A stretch of 64,000 nt of DNA from Bactrocera neohumeralis (Eukaryota > Arthropoda > Insecta > Diptera > Tephritidae), in assembly GCF_024586455.1 (NCBI RefSeq), contig NC_065919.1, positions 22,854,839 through 22,918,838 of the forward strand, written 5' to 3'. The notes under the pieces were generated by a model that did no database searches, was not told where the DNA came from, and saw only the letters and a list, made by a program, of their open reading frames with translations. Position numbers and translations under genes: made by a program. Positions 10,905 through 21,995 of this stretch are shown piece after piece; position 1 is the first letter of the stretch; the number at the start of each line of letters is the position of its first letter.

Positions 10905-12960
10905 TGAACTCCATTGCGCGGATACCAAATTCAGACATCGCGGAATAAAGGCAGCTCCTTTTCGTGCTGTCGAAAGCATCTTTGAAATCAACGAGCAGGT
11001 GGTGTGTGTCGATTCTGTTTTCACGGGTCTTTTCCAAGATTTGGAGCATGGTGGATTTCTGGTCGGTTGTTGATTTGCCAGGTCTAAAGCCACACGGATT
11101 ATGTCCAATCATACGCTCGATAGTACCTTATACGCGATGTTGAGGAGGCTTATCGCACGGTAGTTGGAGCAGATTGTGCGGTCTCTCTTTTTGTGGATTG
11201 GGCAGAGCACACTTAAATTCCAATCGTTGAGCATGCTTTCGTCCGACCATATTTTGCAAAGAAGCTGATGCATGCTCCTTATCAGTTCTTCGCCGCCATG
11301 TTTGAATAGCTTGGCAGGCAATCCATCGGCCCCCACCGCTTTGTTGTTCTTCAGGCGGATAATTGCTATTCGAACTTCTTCATGGTCGGGTAATGGAGCG
11401 TCTGCTTCATCGCCATCGATTGGGGAATCGGGTTCGCCTTCTTCTGGCGTTGTACTTTCACTGCCATTCAGCAGGCTGGAGACTTGTTCCCTCCATAATT
11501 TAAGTATGCTCTGGTCATCGGTGACTAGATCACCTTTGGGGCTTCTACAAGAGTATGCTCCGGCTCCTAACCTTCAGTTATCCACCGAATTTTTCGTAGA
11601 ATTTTGGAGCATTACACCTGTCGGCCAGCTTATCAAGCTCTTCATACTCACGCATTTCGGCCTCTCTCTCTTTCTGTCTGCAAATGCATCTCGCTTCCCT
11701 CTTCAACTTCAACTTTCGGTATCTATTACATCCCGCAAGTGTTGTGGTCATTCGTAACGTTGCGAGGTAGGCAGTCTATTTTCTCTCCGCTGCGACGTGG
11801 CACTCCTCGTCGTACCAGCTGTTCTTTTGCATTTTCCGAAAACCAATGGTTTAGGTAGCAGCTGTACGTAAGGAGTTTGAAATGCCATCCCACAGTTCCC
11901 TTATACCGAGTTTTTGACGAGTGCTCTCAGAGAGCAGGAGTGCAAGTGGAGTAGAAAACCGTTCGGCTGTCTGTTTCTTGTGTTTGTTGACGTGCCGTTT
12001 TTTGCTGCACAGAGCCGGCTGCGAATCTTGGCTGCAACAAGGTAGTGGTCCGAGTCGATGTTAAGGACCTCGGAGCGCACGCAAATCTAAAACACTGGAG
12101 GCGTGTCTTCCGTCTATCACAATATGATCGATCTGGTTGGTAGTTTTTTGATCTGGAGACAGCCAGGTGGCTTGATGAATTTTCATATGCTGGAATCTAG
12201 TACTACAGTTAACCATATTTCGGGACCCGACGAAGTCGATCAGCCTCGATCCATTTGGGGATGTTTCGTCGTGGAGGCTGAATTTAAAGATACCAAGATA
12301 CCTTCTTTGTCCACCCCGGCGTTAAAGTCGCCAAGCACGATTTTGATGTCGTTGAGGGGGCAGCTCTCATAGGTGCGCTCCAAGCGCTCATAGAAGGCAT
12401 CTTTGTTTACATTGTCCTTCTCTTCGGTAGGGGCGTGGGCGCAAATTAGCGATTTGTTGAAGAACTTCGTTTTGATGCGAATTGTGGCTAGACATTCATT
12501 CACCGCGGTGAATGACAGTACTCGGCGACGGAGTCTCTCTTCCACCATGAATCCCACACCAAATTTGCGCTCCTTTATATGGCTGCTGTAGTATATGTCA
12601 AAGGGACCTACTCGCCTTAGTCCTTGTCCCGTCCATCGCATTTCTTGGACGGCGGTGATGTCAGTTTTCACTCTAACGCGGACATCAACCAGCTGGGCAT
12701 CGGCACCTTCTCAATTAAAGGACCGGACATTCCAGGTGCATGCCCTCAAATCGTAGTCCTTATTTCGTTTGCCATGATCGATGTAAAAAGGGGTCTCTCC
12801 TCCGAGGGTGTTTACGCTTTTTCATTGGTACTGTTTTTTACGTGGCGGGTTCTAAACCCAGCGTTGTTGTTAGGCTACCCAGAGGATACTTGGTCAAAGA
12901 CCGGAAGTCTTGAGCCATATGTAAAAGAATCGTTTCTGGCCGCTCCCAAGTGAATGGTGA
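10905..12960 (-). mobile_element. RTE-type non-LTR retrotransposon, 3'-truncated
   Basis: About 2.05 kb on the minus strand, starting near 12960 (TTCACTTGGGAGCGGCCAG). In order: an apurinic-type endonuclease with TWNVRSFN, DITAVQEMRWTGQG (catalytic Glu), LGDFNA, DQKTTNQIDHIVIDGRH; a linker with LRALRG, KKRHVNKHKKQTAERFSTPL; then RT with SPKGDLVTDDQSILKLWREQ, NNKAVGADGLPAKLFKHGGE, LNDWNLSVLCPIHKKRDR, YRAISLLNIAYKVLSS, CGFRPGKSTTDQ and LVDFKDAFDSTKRSCLYSAM. It stops after SEFGIRA at about 10912, before the YADD box, so the 3' half is missing. That is unusual, because target-primed elements normally lose the 5' end. Frameshifts and stops make it inactive. In other insects this protein is often mis-named craniofacial development protein 2. 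Confidence 0.9.
12240..12671 (-). pseudogene. RTE endonuclease domain, longest open segment
   Basis: A 143-codon open frame within the RTE element above: the metal-dependent endonuclease that nicks target DNA for target-primed reverse transcription. Visible: VQEMRWTGQGLRRVGPFDIY with the catalytic Glu, then GVGFMVEERLRRRVLSF, ICAHAPTEEKDNVNKDAFYE and IKIVLGDFNAGVDKEG. The first Met at 12671 is internal; the domain begins about 30 codons upstream (ACTWNVRSFN). The frame breaks after HPQMDRG, and the rest of the domain continues in other frames to about 12100. Confidence 0.85.
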
Positions 12961-13857
12961 TCAGAGAACTTTAATCACTTGCGTGAACTTCTACTACACA
13001 TGACTCCATCCTCCAATGTATGTCAGCTAATATATTAAAGATTTTAGCATTTCTTGCATTTGAGCTTCAAATAAAGAATTTTTGCACACATGTAACATAA
13101 TTCATTAGCAACAACATACAGGTATGAAACAGTTAAATAAGCAACAATTCATAGCATTTTAAAGCATTCAACCGCTGCAGCTATTTAGAGCTTTGGCAAA
13201 AGTGAGTTTACATATTTTTTTAGAAAACAACTGAAAATATTTGTGAAAATATGGCAGAAACATTAATGGTCCCAACTGCAAAGCAACAGCCACACACACA
13301 TACATACATGGCACACATGCAACGGTTTGTTGTGTTAGTTTGCGTGTTTTCCGCACACACACGTGGCAGCTGCACCTATTTACGCCGCCCTCTCTCCCGC
13401 AGCGCTGCTGCTGTGGTCGCCAATGTGCTTTTGTGAAGGCATTTTGTAGGTGGATGGAAAAAAATGCGTAAACGAAAGGAAAATGCAGTCGAGTACTGTG
13501 CAAAGAAAACGTAAGAAACAGACAAAAAGAAAGCATAACCTAAAACAAAAAACAATAAAAGCAAAGAAAAAAGGAGAATGTTGCATGCAGCAGATTTTTA
13601 GCACAAGCCACAAGCCTAGTTATTACCACGAGACCTTGTACACCTCGCAGCGGCGTCCCTTATGCAGTCTCTTCAGCATCTGCTGCGCTGCCAGCGAAAA
13701 CAACAACACAACGGCATGGTAGTTACTTCAAACATGGCACTCAGTGCTTGTTTGGCCTTGAGCCGTTCTGGCACTCGTTCGGTCACTTGCTCGTGCAACA
13801 CTGCTGTTGCAACTAACCGCGGCAACATTTCTTGTTTGTTTGCACCACTGAAGCCTA
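12961..13857. other. Intergenic DNA, no element recognised
   Basis: Less AT-rich than its surroundings around 13370-13440 (GCCGCCCTCTCTCCCGCAGC) and 13660-13850. Short CA runs at 13290-13320. Open frames on both strands are low-complexity and look accidental. Confidence 0.4.
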
Positions 13858-14583
13858 TTAATAATTTAAATTGCTAAAATATTTGAAATTTGACTTTATG
13901 CAAAACTTTATTTTCTGTTGTTCTAATGTGGAAAAGAGGATTTTAGACCTCAATTCCAATGATTGTTCACTTGTTTGCATGTCAAACACATAAACCCAAG
14001 TCTCATCGGCTGTTATAATGCTCTCCATGAATGTGGGTTCAGAATTCGCACGACCAAGTATGCCTAAAGAGACATGTTTACGGTACTCTTTTGGAAAAAA
14101 GTTCAGCTTTATCGAGACGAGTCGAGCAAGAACGCGTTTCATACCCAAAATCATTCGATTGGACTCGCGAGAGATGTCGAGCTCTCTTGCCATCATCACT
14201 TGTCTGATGATTTTCAATCGTTATAACCTTCCCTTTTTAATATTTTATATTTTCATTACTTGAAGAGGTGGAAGATCGTCCAGATCGTGGCATGCCTTCA
14301 ATGATCTCTCGACCGTCTTTATAGACTTTGGGCCACACGTAGGTTTATGTTTTTGTTAAAACTGAATCATTGTAAGCTTTTTCCAATATTCGCATCGACT
14401 TCGCAAACTAAATTTGCTTAGAAATACAAAATTTGACACAAATTATTTGTTCGACATTTTTAACTAATGTAAAAATCGCAACGACCTACTGAGTTGCACC
14501 GACTCAATCAGCTGCTGTAAGCAAACGAGTTGACAGTTCACAGTCCGACCAACTTAGCAAAATAATTAAATTACAATTTCCGT
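13858..14583 (-). mobile_element. DD34D mariner relic, 3'-truncated
   Basis: Minus-strand transposase remnant. The right border TTACAATTTCCG (14571-14582) is the inverted match of the left border CCGGAAATTGTAA (23196-23208) of the relative at 23196-24030. N-terminal pieces include ILEKAYNDSVLTKTY. The longest open part (14217-13858) gives ARELDISRESNRMILGMKRV, LARLVSIKLNFFPKEYRKHV and FMESIITADETWVYVFDMQT (first catalytic Asp in ADETW), then loses homology after EQSLELRSKI. The second and third Asp are missing. Confidence 0.8.
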
Positions 14584-14998
14584 CATTTTTTTATTACAAT
14601 ATATATCAATATAAATCGTCTAAGTGTAATATTGGGTGGTCGAAAAAATGTTTTCGTGTTTTATCAATAGATATCGTTGCAGTAGTATATCTCCAGTGCT
14701 ACCAATCACATCATACCATATAGTGTTGGAAAGGTGAGATTTTAAGCTTCATTTAATAAAAAAAAATTAAATTCGGGGAAGATGAAAAAAAGTTACAGCT
14801 GTTGAAAAATGAGTGAAAATAATGAAAAAATTCGCTATATTTTGACATTTTCGTATAAAAAAGGGAAGAATGCCATGCAAGTTACCAATGAAATTTTTGA
14901 AGTTTACGGAGACGATGCTGTATCAGTTCGTGTAGCACAACAATGTTTCGCTCGCTTCCGTTCTGGAAATTACGATTTACACTGATGGTGGATCAAAA

Positions 14999-15008
14999 TC
15001 GATCAAAA
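14999..15008 (+). repeat. Left 10-bp target-site duplication of RTE insertion
   Basis: TCGATCAAAA, identical to 15974-15983 beyond the AAG tail of the RTE fragment. A further GATCAAAA at 14991-14998 makes the exact length ambiguous. Confidence 0.65.
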
Positions 15009-15973
15009 CCTCTCCGAGCCGTTCGATACCAAACGAGGTTTCGATAAGGGGACTCCCTATCGTGCGACTTTTTCAATCTGCTGCTGGAGAAAATTATTCG
15101 AGCTGCAGAACTGAATCGAGCAGGTACAATCTTTTATAAGAGTGTACAGCTGCTGGCGTATGCCGATCATATTGACATCATCGGCCTCAACACCCGAGCC
15201 GTTAGTTCTGCTTTCTCCAGACTGGACAAAGAAGCAAAGCAAATGGGTCTGGTAGTGAACGAGGGCAAAACGAAATATCTCCTGTCATCAAACAAACAGT
15301 TGGCGCACTCGTGACTTGGCTCTTACGTCACTGTTGACAGTCATAACTTTGAAGTTGTAAATAGTTTCGTATATTTCGGAACCAGCATAAACACCACCAA
15401 CAATGTCAGCCTGGAAATCCAACGCAGGATTGCTCTTGCCAACAGGTGTTACTTCGGACTGAGTAGGCAATTGAAAAGTAAAGCAAAACTCTATAAGTCG
15501 CTCATAATTCCCGTCCTGCTATATGGCGCAGAGGCTTGGGCGATGACAGCAACCGATGAGTCGACGTTGCGAGTTTTCGAGAGAAAAGTTCTGCGAAAGA
15601 TTTATGGTCTTTTGCGCGTTGGCCACGGCGAATATCGCATTCGATGGACCGATGAGCTGTATGAGATATATGATGACTTTGATATAGTTCAGCGATTTAA
15701 AAGACAGCGGATACGCTGGCTAGGTCATGTTGTCCGAATGGACGAAAACACTCCAGCTCTGAAAGTATTCGACGCAGTAACCGCCGGGGGAAGCAGAAAA
15801 GAGGAAGACCTCCACTCCGTTGGAAGGTTGGAAGGACCAGGTGGAGAAGGACCTGGGTTCGCTTGGAATATCCAATTGGCGCCACATAGCGAAAAGAAGA
15901 AACGACTGGCGCGCTGTTGTTAACTCGGCTATAATCGCGTAAGCGGTGTCTACGCCAATAAAGAAGAAGAAGG
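15009..15973 (+). mobile_element. RTE-type retrotransposon, 5'-truncated 3' fragment
   Basis: Carries the distal half of the RT that the 10905-12960 copy lacks: LSEPFDTKRG, FFNLLLEKIIRAAELNRAGT, the YADD-equivalent box AYADHIDIIG (second Asp to His), VNEGKTKYL, FVYFGTSINTTNNVSLEIQR, RIALANRCYFGLSRQLKSK, then an open 150-codon stretch from 15471 with LYKSLIIPVLLYGAEAWAMT, FERKVLRKIYGL and RIRWLGHVVRMD. A frameshift in the Gly-rich tail precedes a stop at 15921. It ends in an (AAG)n tail, as expected for RTE. With 10-bp duplications on both sides this is a normal target-primed insertion into the mariner at 14632-16073. Confidence 0.88.
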
Positions 15974-15983
15974 TCGATCAAAA
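15974..15983 (+). repeat. Right 10-bp target-site duplication of RTE insertion
   Basis: TCGATCAAAA, immediately after the AAGAAGAAG tail; pairs with 14999-15008. It is also part of the mariner's own C-terminal coding sequence (VDQN). Confidence 0.65.
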
Positions 15984-16092
15984 TAGTACATATTTGCTTA
16001 TTTATTTATTATTATAAATTAAAAAAAAACATAAGTTGATTAGAAATACGAAAAAACTTTTTCGACTACCCAATATATCAATATAAATATTA

Positions 16093-17340
16093 GGTTGTCA
16101 AAGATCTTTCCATTCCTATTCTATTTCTTTCCGCCTTTTTGTCTTTTGAATTTCGCGGCTATGTATGTATAAAGCTCGTATCTACAATACTACACATCTT
16201 TGAAAGGTCTCGACGTAACCTACAAAACGACGCTATGCATGATTAGTTTGGATATTGCGTTCAACAGTTATAGACGTGTAAACATGGAGTTCACTAACGC
16301 CGAAATTCACGCTATTTTAAAGTTTTCCTTCGTTAAAGACAAATCCGTAAGAGAAGCGTTTCGTGAGATTAATGTTACTCTATCACTTCGAACTGCGAAG
16401 GAATGGTTTCGACGATTCAGAGCGGGTGAAAACGACAAAATGATAAGCCAGCCGGCGGAAGACCTGTGACGACGAATACCGATCAAATCATGGAAAACAT
16501 CGAGTTAGACTGGCATGTGGCATCTCATGACATCGCCCAGAAGATGGGAGTTAGTCACCAAACCATTTTAAACCATCTGCAGAAGGCTGGATACACAAAA
16601 AAGCTTGATGTTTGGGTGCCGCATGATTTGACCGAATCAACGGTATGCTGCCGAAACGGAAAGAACTCGACCCATTTTTGAAGTGGATGGTGACTGGCGA
16701 CGAAAAAAGGATCACATACGACAGTATCAAACGAAAACGGTCGTGATCGGAGGCCGGTGAATCGTCCCAAACAGTGGCCAAGCCGGGATTGACGGCCAGG
16801 AAGGTTTTGCTGTGTGTTTGGTGGGATTGGAAGGGAAGCATCCACTATGAGCTGCTCGCATATGGCCAAACGCTTAATTCTACCATCTACTACGAACAAC
16901 TGGACCGCTTGAAGCAGGCGATCGACCAGAAGCGTCCAGAATCGGCCAAAAGGAAGGGTGTAGTGTTCCACCAGGAAAATGCCAGAAAAACATTTCGTTG
17001 ATGACTCGTCAGAAGCTACGGGAGCTCGGATGGGAGGTTTTATCGCATCCACCATATAGCCCGTACATAATGCTAAGTGATTACTACCCGTTCCTGTCCA
17101 TGGCGAAGGCCCTTGTTGATGTAAAGTTTAACTCAAAAGAGGCTTGCGAAAAGTGGCTGTCCGAGTTCTTAGCAAATAAGGAGGGGGGCTTCTACGAGGG
17201 GGTATTATGAATTTGCCGTCTAGATGAAAACAGATTATCGAACGAAGCGGCGTATATTTGAACTAAGTCCGATCACTGTAACACTTTTTATAAAGCATTG
17301 AATAACGAGCAAAAAGGCGCAAGGGAGATATTTGACAACC
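16093..17340 (+). mobile_element. Near full-length mariner with decayed transposase
   Basis: 1248 bp with GGTTGTCAAAGATCTTTCC at the left and inverted GGGAGATATTTGACAACC at the right, TA on both sides (16091-16092, 17341-17342). Start at 16285: MEFTNAEIHAILKFSFVKDK, then SLRTAKEWFRRFRAGENDK, a frameshift near GRP, TNTDQIMENIELDWHVASHD, IAQKMGVSHQTILNHLQKAG, KKLDVWVPHDLT, MVTGDEKRITYDS (first Asp kept), TARKVLLCVWWDWKGSIHYE, QTLNSTIYYEQLDRLKQAID, VVFHQENARKTF (second Asp to Glu), MTRQKLRELGWEVLSHPPYS, LSDYYPFLSMAKALVDVKFN (third Asp kept) and FLANKEGGFYEGVL. At least five frame breaks. It resembles the mellifera/cecropia group. It is the most complete mariner here but inactive. Confidence 0.9.
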
Positions 17341-17342
17341 TA

Positions 17343-18485
17343 CTACCATACATACATACATTTCCATTACATATTTTACTGCTGCATTAAAAAGCAATTT
17401 TCTTTTCCAGTTTTTTATTTTTTTATGTTTAGCCAATAGTTTTACACCGCCAAAGCATTTAAAATAATTTTTTACACATTCTTGCATGTATACAGCTGTT
17501 TCGGTTACAGTTTCAGTTTTTGTTTCTGTTTCGCCGTGACCCATCACCCAACTACTTTTGCTCTCACAGTTTTAGACGTTTTCAAAGAAAACCACTATAT
17601 AAATAAACAGAAGTTTTTAACCTTACTTTCTCATACTTGCAACATTCCTTTGTAAGCCGCTTTCATATTTCGTCGCAACGAGTTTTCTTCAGCTGTTTTT
17701 ATTTAAAAGCAGCCGCGTTTTTGTCTTCATCTGGCACCGCATTTACTTCATATTTCTGCACTTTGTGTTGGCGAGCACATTTTTAGGCGCTTAGCAAAGG
17801 CGCGCCAACAACACGCACACATACACAGTTACATGCTCGGCGCGGCAGCTGTGTCGGTAATGATATTTTTTCTGCGCCGCAGCTTTTTTAGTAGCAACGA
17901 AATAATGTTAAGTGCGGCCGCAGGCGATAAAATGGCACCATTTTTCGTTTGTTTTACAATAACATGTGTATGTATGAGTATTCTTGTTGTTTTTTTACTG
18001 CTTGCCTGTAAGTAAAAAGTAGTATGTTCCATATAGTATATATACATATATAAAAATATTTATACATATATAAATATATATGTATATGTAGCAACTAGTT
18101 TTTGGAATATGTGAAAGTAGTAAGCACCAGTTCTTGTCTTCCTATTTCAATTTTATTTTTATTTCTGCGCTCTACACTTGCCGTTGGCTAGCAATTTAGT
18201 TGTTTTAAGACTCTTTGTGCGTTTAGTTTGCTTAAAACAAAATTGTTGCTGTTGAAATTTTCATAGGTTTGCCTATTGTTGCATGTGCGGCATTATTGTG
18301 TAGCAACAGCTGTTCGTGAATTTCGCGCTGTAACGTGGTGAATTTGAAAACTCACATTGAGCTAATTACATTTCTTAGGACAACAATAAGTAGTACCCAA
18401 AGTAAATAAGACTGTTAAGTATTACGAAAAACTTGTGGGCACTTTAAATGGAAGGTCACGTGAGATGTCGCTCGTTGTCGTCAAT
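17343..18485. other. Intergenic DNA, no gene recognised
   Basis: Mostly AT-rich, with a less AT-rich patch at 17700-17900 that includes GGCGCGGCAGCTGTGTCGG and an alternating ATATACATATAT tract at 18030-18090. Open frames near 17829-18047 on both strands are short and low-complexity. Confidence 0.4.
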
Positions 18486-19410
18486 TTCATAAATTTTATA
18501 CCACTTTTATACCAAATATTCATACTTGTTTACCACTTTTATGCTAGTTTTATACAAAATTTTCAAACCAAATACACTTATTATACCACTTTTTTACCAA
18601 TTTTTAATACCTATATTTTTATACCAAATATACTTTTTATACCACTTTTTGACGAAATATTTTTTTTTTAATTTTTTAACAAAATACATATTTTTTAAAT
18701 CAGCTTTTACCAAATTTATTTTATACCACTTTTACATAAAATGTTCTTACTTTTATAACACTTGAATACTAAATGTTCATACTTATACCATTTTAATACC
18801 AAATTTTCATACTATTTTATACCACATACACTTATTAAACCACTTTTTTACCAATTTTTAATACCTATATTTTTATACCAAATATACTTTTTATACCACT
18901 TTTAACGAAATATTTTTTTTAAATTTTTTAACAAAATACATATTTTTTAAATCAGCTTTTACCAAATTTATTTTATACCACTTTTACATCAAATGTTCAT
19001 ACTTTTATAACACTTGAATACTAAATGTTCGTACTTATACCATTTTAATACTAAATTTTCAGACCATTTTATACTGCATACTGTTATTATACCACTTATT
19101 TACCAATTTTTAATAACTATAATTTTATACCAAATATACTTTTTATACCACTTTTAGACGAAATATTTTTTTTACAATTTTTTAACAAAATGCATACTTT
19201 TTAAATCAACTTTTACCAAAGTTATTTTATACCACTTTTACATTAAATGTTCATACCTTTATAACACTTGAATACTAAATGTTCATACTTATACCATTTT
19301 AATACCAAATTTTCATACTATTTTATACCACATACACTTTTTATACCACCTTTATATATTTATATCTATAATTTTATAGCAAATATACTTTTTATACCAC
19401 TTTTAGAGGT
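18486..19410. repeat. Tandem array, ~250-bp unit, TATACCACTTTTATACCAAA motif
   Basis: About 3.6 units. The landmark TACTTTTTATACCACTTTT begins at 18631, 18885, 19137 and 19386, spacings of 254, 252 and 249 bp. Each unit contains AATCA[GA]CTTTTACCAAA and CACTTGAATACTAAATGTTC at fixed positions, and is itself built from a degenerate ~30-bp motif (TTTTATACCACTTTTATACCAAA...). More than 80% A+T by eye. Short open frames are rich in Phe, Tyr, Ile and Leu and are repeat artefacts. Confidence 0.9.
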
Positions 19411-19414
19411 AATA

Positions 19415-19740
19415 TGTCCATTTCTGGCTTAATGGATTCGTCAGCAAACGAATTTGTCTCTACTTGAGTGAGCAAAATACTTGTGTGGTTCAGGAAACGC
19501 ATTTGCAACTCTAAAATTATATCGATTGATGCGGATGGTGGTATGGCGGTGTTATCAGGCCTTACTTCTTTCGGAATGAGGCAGGAAATGCCGTTACCAT
19601 CAGTAGCAAGTATTATACACGATGTTGGCCTACTTCTTTTCCCGCGAACGATCTCTACTTCCAACTGCACATTCCGTGAAAGTTTGGTTACTCGTTAAAT
19701 TCGAGAAATGTCTCAGACAAATTTCCGCCAAGATCATGAC
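19415..19740 (+). pseudogene. DD41D transposase fragment
   Basis: Begins abruptly at the end of the tandem array with HFWLNGFVSKRICL (the block right after the first catalytic Asp, which is lost), then CVVQETHLQL, a shifted GGVIRPYFFRNEAGNAVTI block and a degraded RPTSFPANDLYFQLHIP stretch. Only the central ~100 codons remain. It appears to be a different DD41D lineage from the 8261 and 31082 copies, judging by NEAGNAVT in place of DDQDRYVTVNG. Confidence 0.7.
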
Positions 19741-19929
19741 TCGACATTTCTAAGAACAACAAAGATGAAAGTAGCTTTAAACCAAAAGTCTTAAGAGGTG
19801 AACGTGTTTAATTTCTTCAGACTCTTCGTTAAGTCATAAACAAAGTTTGTTGTGGTAAAGAAAAAAAATAAATAAAAGCATATAAAAACAAGAATTTAGC
19901 TTTATTATAAAGAAAAGGATTCGCCATTA

Positions 19930-20375
19930 TGTTTTACAAATGTTTCCGGGCAAGTGACCGTGCCTGCTGGCCGATGAGACGTGGGTTAAAAAAAAACGAG
20001 TCACCAATCATTGGAATGGAGGGAAAAAACGAGCCGAAACAAAAAACCACGCCAAAGCCGCTCGAAACTCTTCACTTTGCGTAAAGAGATATCCGCCAAA
20101 AACGGCCAGAATTGTGGAAACTATTCATAAATTTTGAACGATGATAATTTGGCCCCATGTGATTTGTTGATTTGTACCCCAAACTGAAATTGGCGCTCCG
20201 TAGAACCCGTTTTCAGTCGATAGAGATAAAACTAAATTCGCTGAACGAGCTGAAGACTGTCCTAAAAAGTGCTAATGAAAAGGGTTTCGAGGACGGGAAA
20301 GACCGTTGGCATATATGTATCACATTTGTTAGGGCGTTTGAAGGTGACAAAATAAAGAGTTTGTCCGGAAAGTAA
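19930..20375 (+). pseudogene. DD34D mariner relic, C-terminal part
   Basis: ADETWVKKNESPII-like sequence near 19975, GMEGKNEPKQKTTPKPLE, RQKRPELWKLF, then a deletion, then DDNLAPCDLLIYPKLKLALR (20140-20205) and the 67-codon open end RFQSIEIKLNSLNELKTVLK to SLSGK, stop at 20373. The second catalytic Asp region is deleted. Its last codons abut, and overlap, the left end of the minus-strand mariner at 20358. Confidence 0.75.
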
Positions 20376-20998
20376 TAGGACTGAGTCGATTTAAGAAAAA
20401 AAAAATTATTAAACCAACCGTTACAGTGCTTTAAAAACTTTCAAAATAAGCTCCTTCTCCGTCAATGCAGCGCTGCCAGCGCGATTTCCAAGCATTGAAG
20501 GCGTCACGGAAGGCTTTCTCCGGAATAACGTTGAGAGCCGTGATGCATGCTGTTTGGATCTCCTTTCATCGGCCCTTTCAGGCTAGGAAACAAAAAAACG
20601 TTCGGGGCGGCCACATCTGAGCTGTAGGGCGGCTGCGGCAGCGTTGGGATGCCGGCTTTTGTTAGGTACAAACCTGTTCACAAGAAACGTGGTGTGAGCT
20701 GGGCCGTTGTCGTGGTGCAACTTCCAATCGGCTGCAATCTCTTGTCGGACCCTATTGACCCTTCGTTTGAGTCTCTTGAGGACTTCCACGTAAAACTTGG
20801 CGTTGACGGTTTGTCCAGGAGGAACAAATTCATGGTGGACGATGCCTTTGATGTCAAAAAAGACAATGAGCATCGTTTTCACTTTGGATTTGCTCATTCT
20901 TCCGGTCTTCATCAGCGACCTCTTCCCGGCCCTCCAAAAAGGCCTGGTGCCACCGAAACACAACACTTCTTGCTAAAGCTGGATAAGCCTGCTTGATT
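20358..20998 (-). mobile_element. DD34D mariner relic, 5'-truncated
   Basis: Left border TTTGTCCGGAAAGTAATAGG is a typical mariner end. Minus-strand transposase: LCFGGTRPFWRAGKRSLMKT, KSKVKTMLIVFFDIKGIVHH, EFVPPGQTVNAKFYVEVLKR, IAADWKLHHDNGPAHTTFLV (second catalytic Asp), then a frameshifted C-terminus around CGRPERFFVS and RWQRCIDGEG-type sequence near 20470. The N-terminal DNA-binding half and the first Asp are missing beyond 20998. Confidence 0.82.
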
Positions 20999-20999
20999 A

Positions 21000-21995
21000 T
21001 ATAGGCGCAAAAAATCACATATCATATAAACTTCTACTTTACGCAATCCTCCAGTGTTCTTTTTATTATTCTCGTGTTCTCCTGCGTAGGAAATTAAAAC
21101 CTATTTGGTTTGGTGTCGTCTTTGTTGCCAATTCATTGTAAGTTTTTCAACAAATTTTCAGTTCAGCACCGATAATGAACTATATTTAGCAGGTGTTAAG
21201 CGATAGTCGCACACAACGAAGCAAACAAACTTTTAAGCTCTGCTTATCATAAATGCAACAACATTGTTGTTGGATTTGTAAAATATTTTTGTTCTGTAAT
21301 TTGGGGTAACATTTGATTTGTTGTTCACCGAATCGCTATGCGCTTGAGCTCCTGTGAAAGGCAACCATTCATAAACTGACCACACGCACACACTCACGCG
21401 TCAATGCGATTCAAGTGAAAGTGGCATATAACTGTTATATACATATGTATGTTTGTGTAACTGTATGTGAGTATTATTCGCGCGGTAATGCCACAACTAC
21501 ATACACAATTTCCATAGAATTATATGAACGCACGAGCAATTGCAGGCAGACGACACGCATCGGCTAAGCAACGAAAGCGCCGTTGTGGCAAAAATGCAGC
21601 GGCTAGCAACTAAACACATCCGCATATGTGCTTGAGTTTGTTTTTGTGTATGTATGTGTGCTGGCAGCTGACCAAACGCTTTGGCGTGCAAACGTGCCTG
21701 TTGTTGTTGTTGATGCTGATGTGTGGTCTTGTGTCAGTGAGTTGCCGCAGACATTGCTACACGGCCATTACTTGCATTTCAAATTTCGCTGGCACAGTGC
21801 CGTGCACCTTTCATAGCGTCGCCCACACTTACTATATACCAACACACACACACACACATACACAGAGTGCAACTGACGGCCGTGCAATCGCACCTAAACC
21901 ACAGACGTACACATGCCACCGCGCCACCGCACCACTAATATCTCAATAAAGTTGCGGTGTGCTTGCTTACAAGCTACTAACTGGCTGTAAATATG
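21000..21995. other. Intergenic DNA with simple repeats
   Basis: No gene recognised. CA microsatellite at 21841-21862 and a TTG run at 21697-21712. Open frames (107 codons at 21626, 64 codons on the minus strand) are Cys/His-rich products of simple repeats. Confidence 0.4.

Larger units (their letters stand above)
14632..16073 (+). mobile_element. mori-subfamily-like mariner interrupted by an RTE fragment
   Basis: Both ends visible: TTGGGTGGTCGAAAAAATG at 14632 and the inverted TTCGACTACCCAA ending 16073, with TA at 14630-14631 and 16074-16075. The transposase starts at 14811: MSENNEKIRYILTFSYKKGK, NAMQVTNEIFEVYGDDAVSV, RVAQQCFARFRSGNYDL, then a stop. The C-terminal tail VDQNSTYLL reappears at 15974-16000. 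Between them sits an RTE 3' fragment (15009-15973). Most of the mariner catalytic domain is already missing, so an internal deletion joining the N-terminus to the C-terminal tail preceded or accompanied the RTE insertion. A lone end of the same type lies at 33516-33570. Confidence 0.85.

Noticed and set aside
11272..11757. 161-codon plus-strand open frame
   Set aside because: Antisense shadow of the RTE reverse transcriptase on the minus strand.
14991..15008. GATCAAAATCGATCAAAA considered as a short tandem repeat
   Set aside because: Better explained as the RTE target duplication next to the mariner's own VDQN codons.
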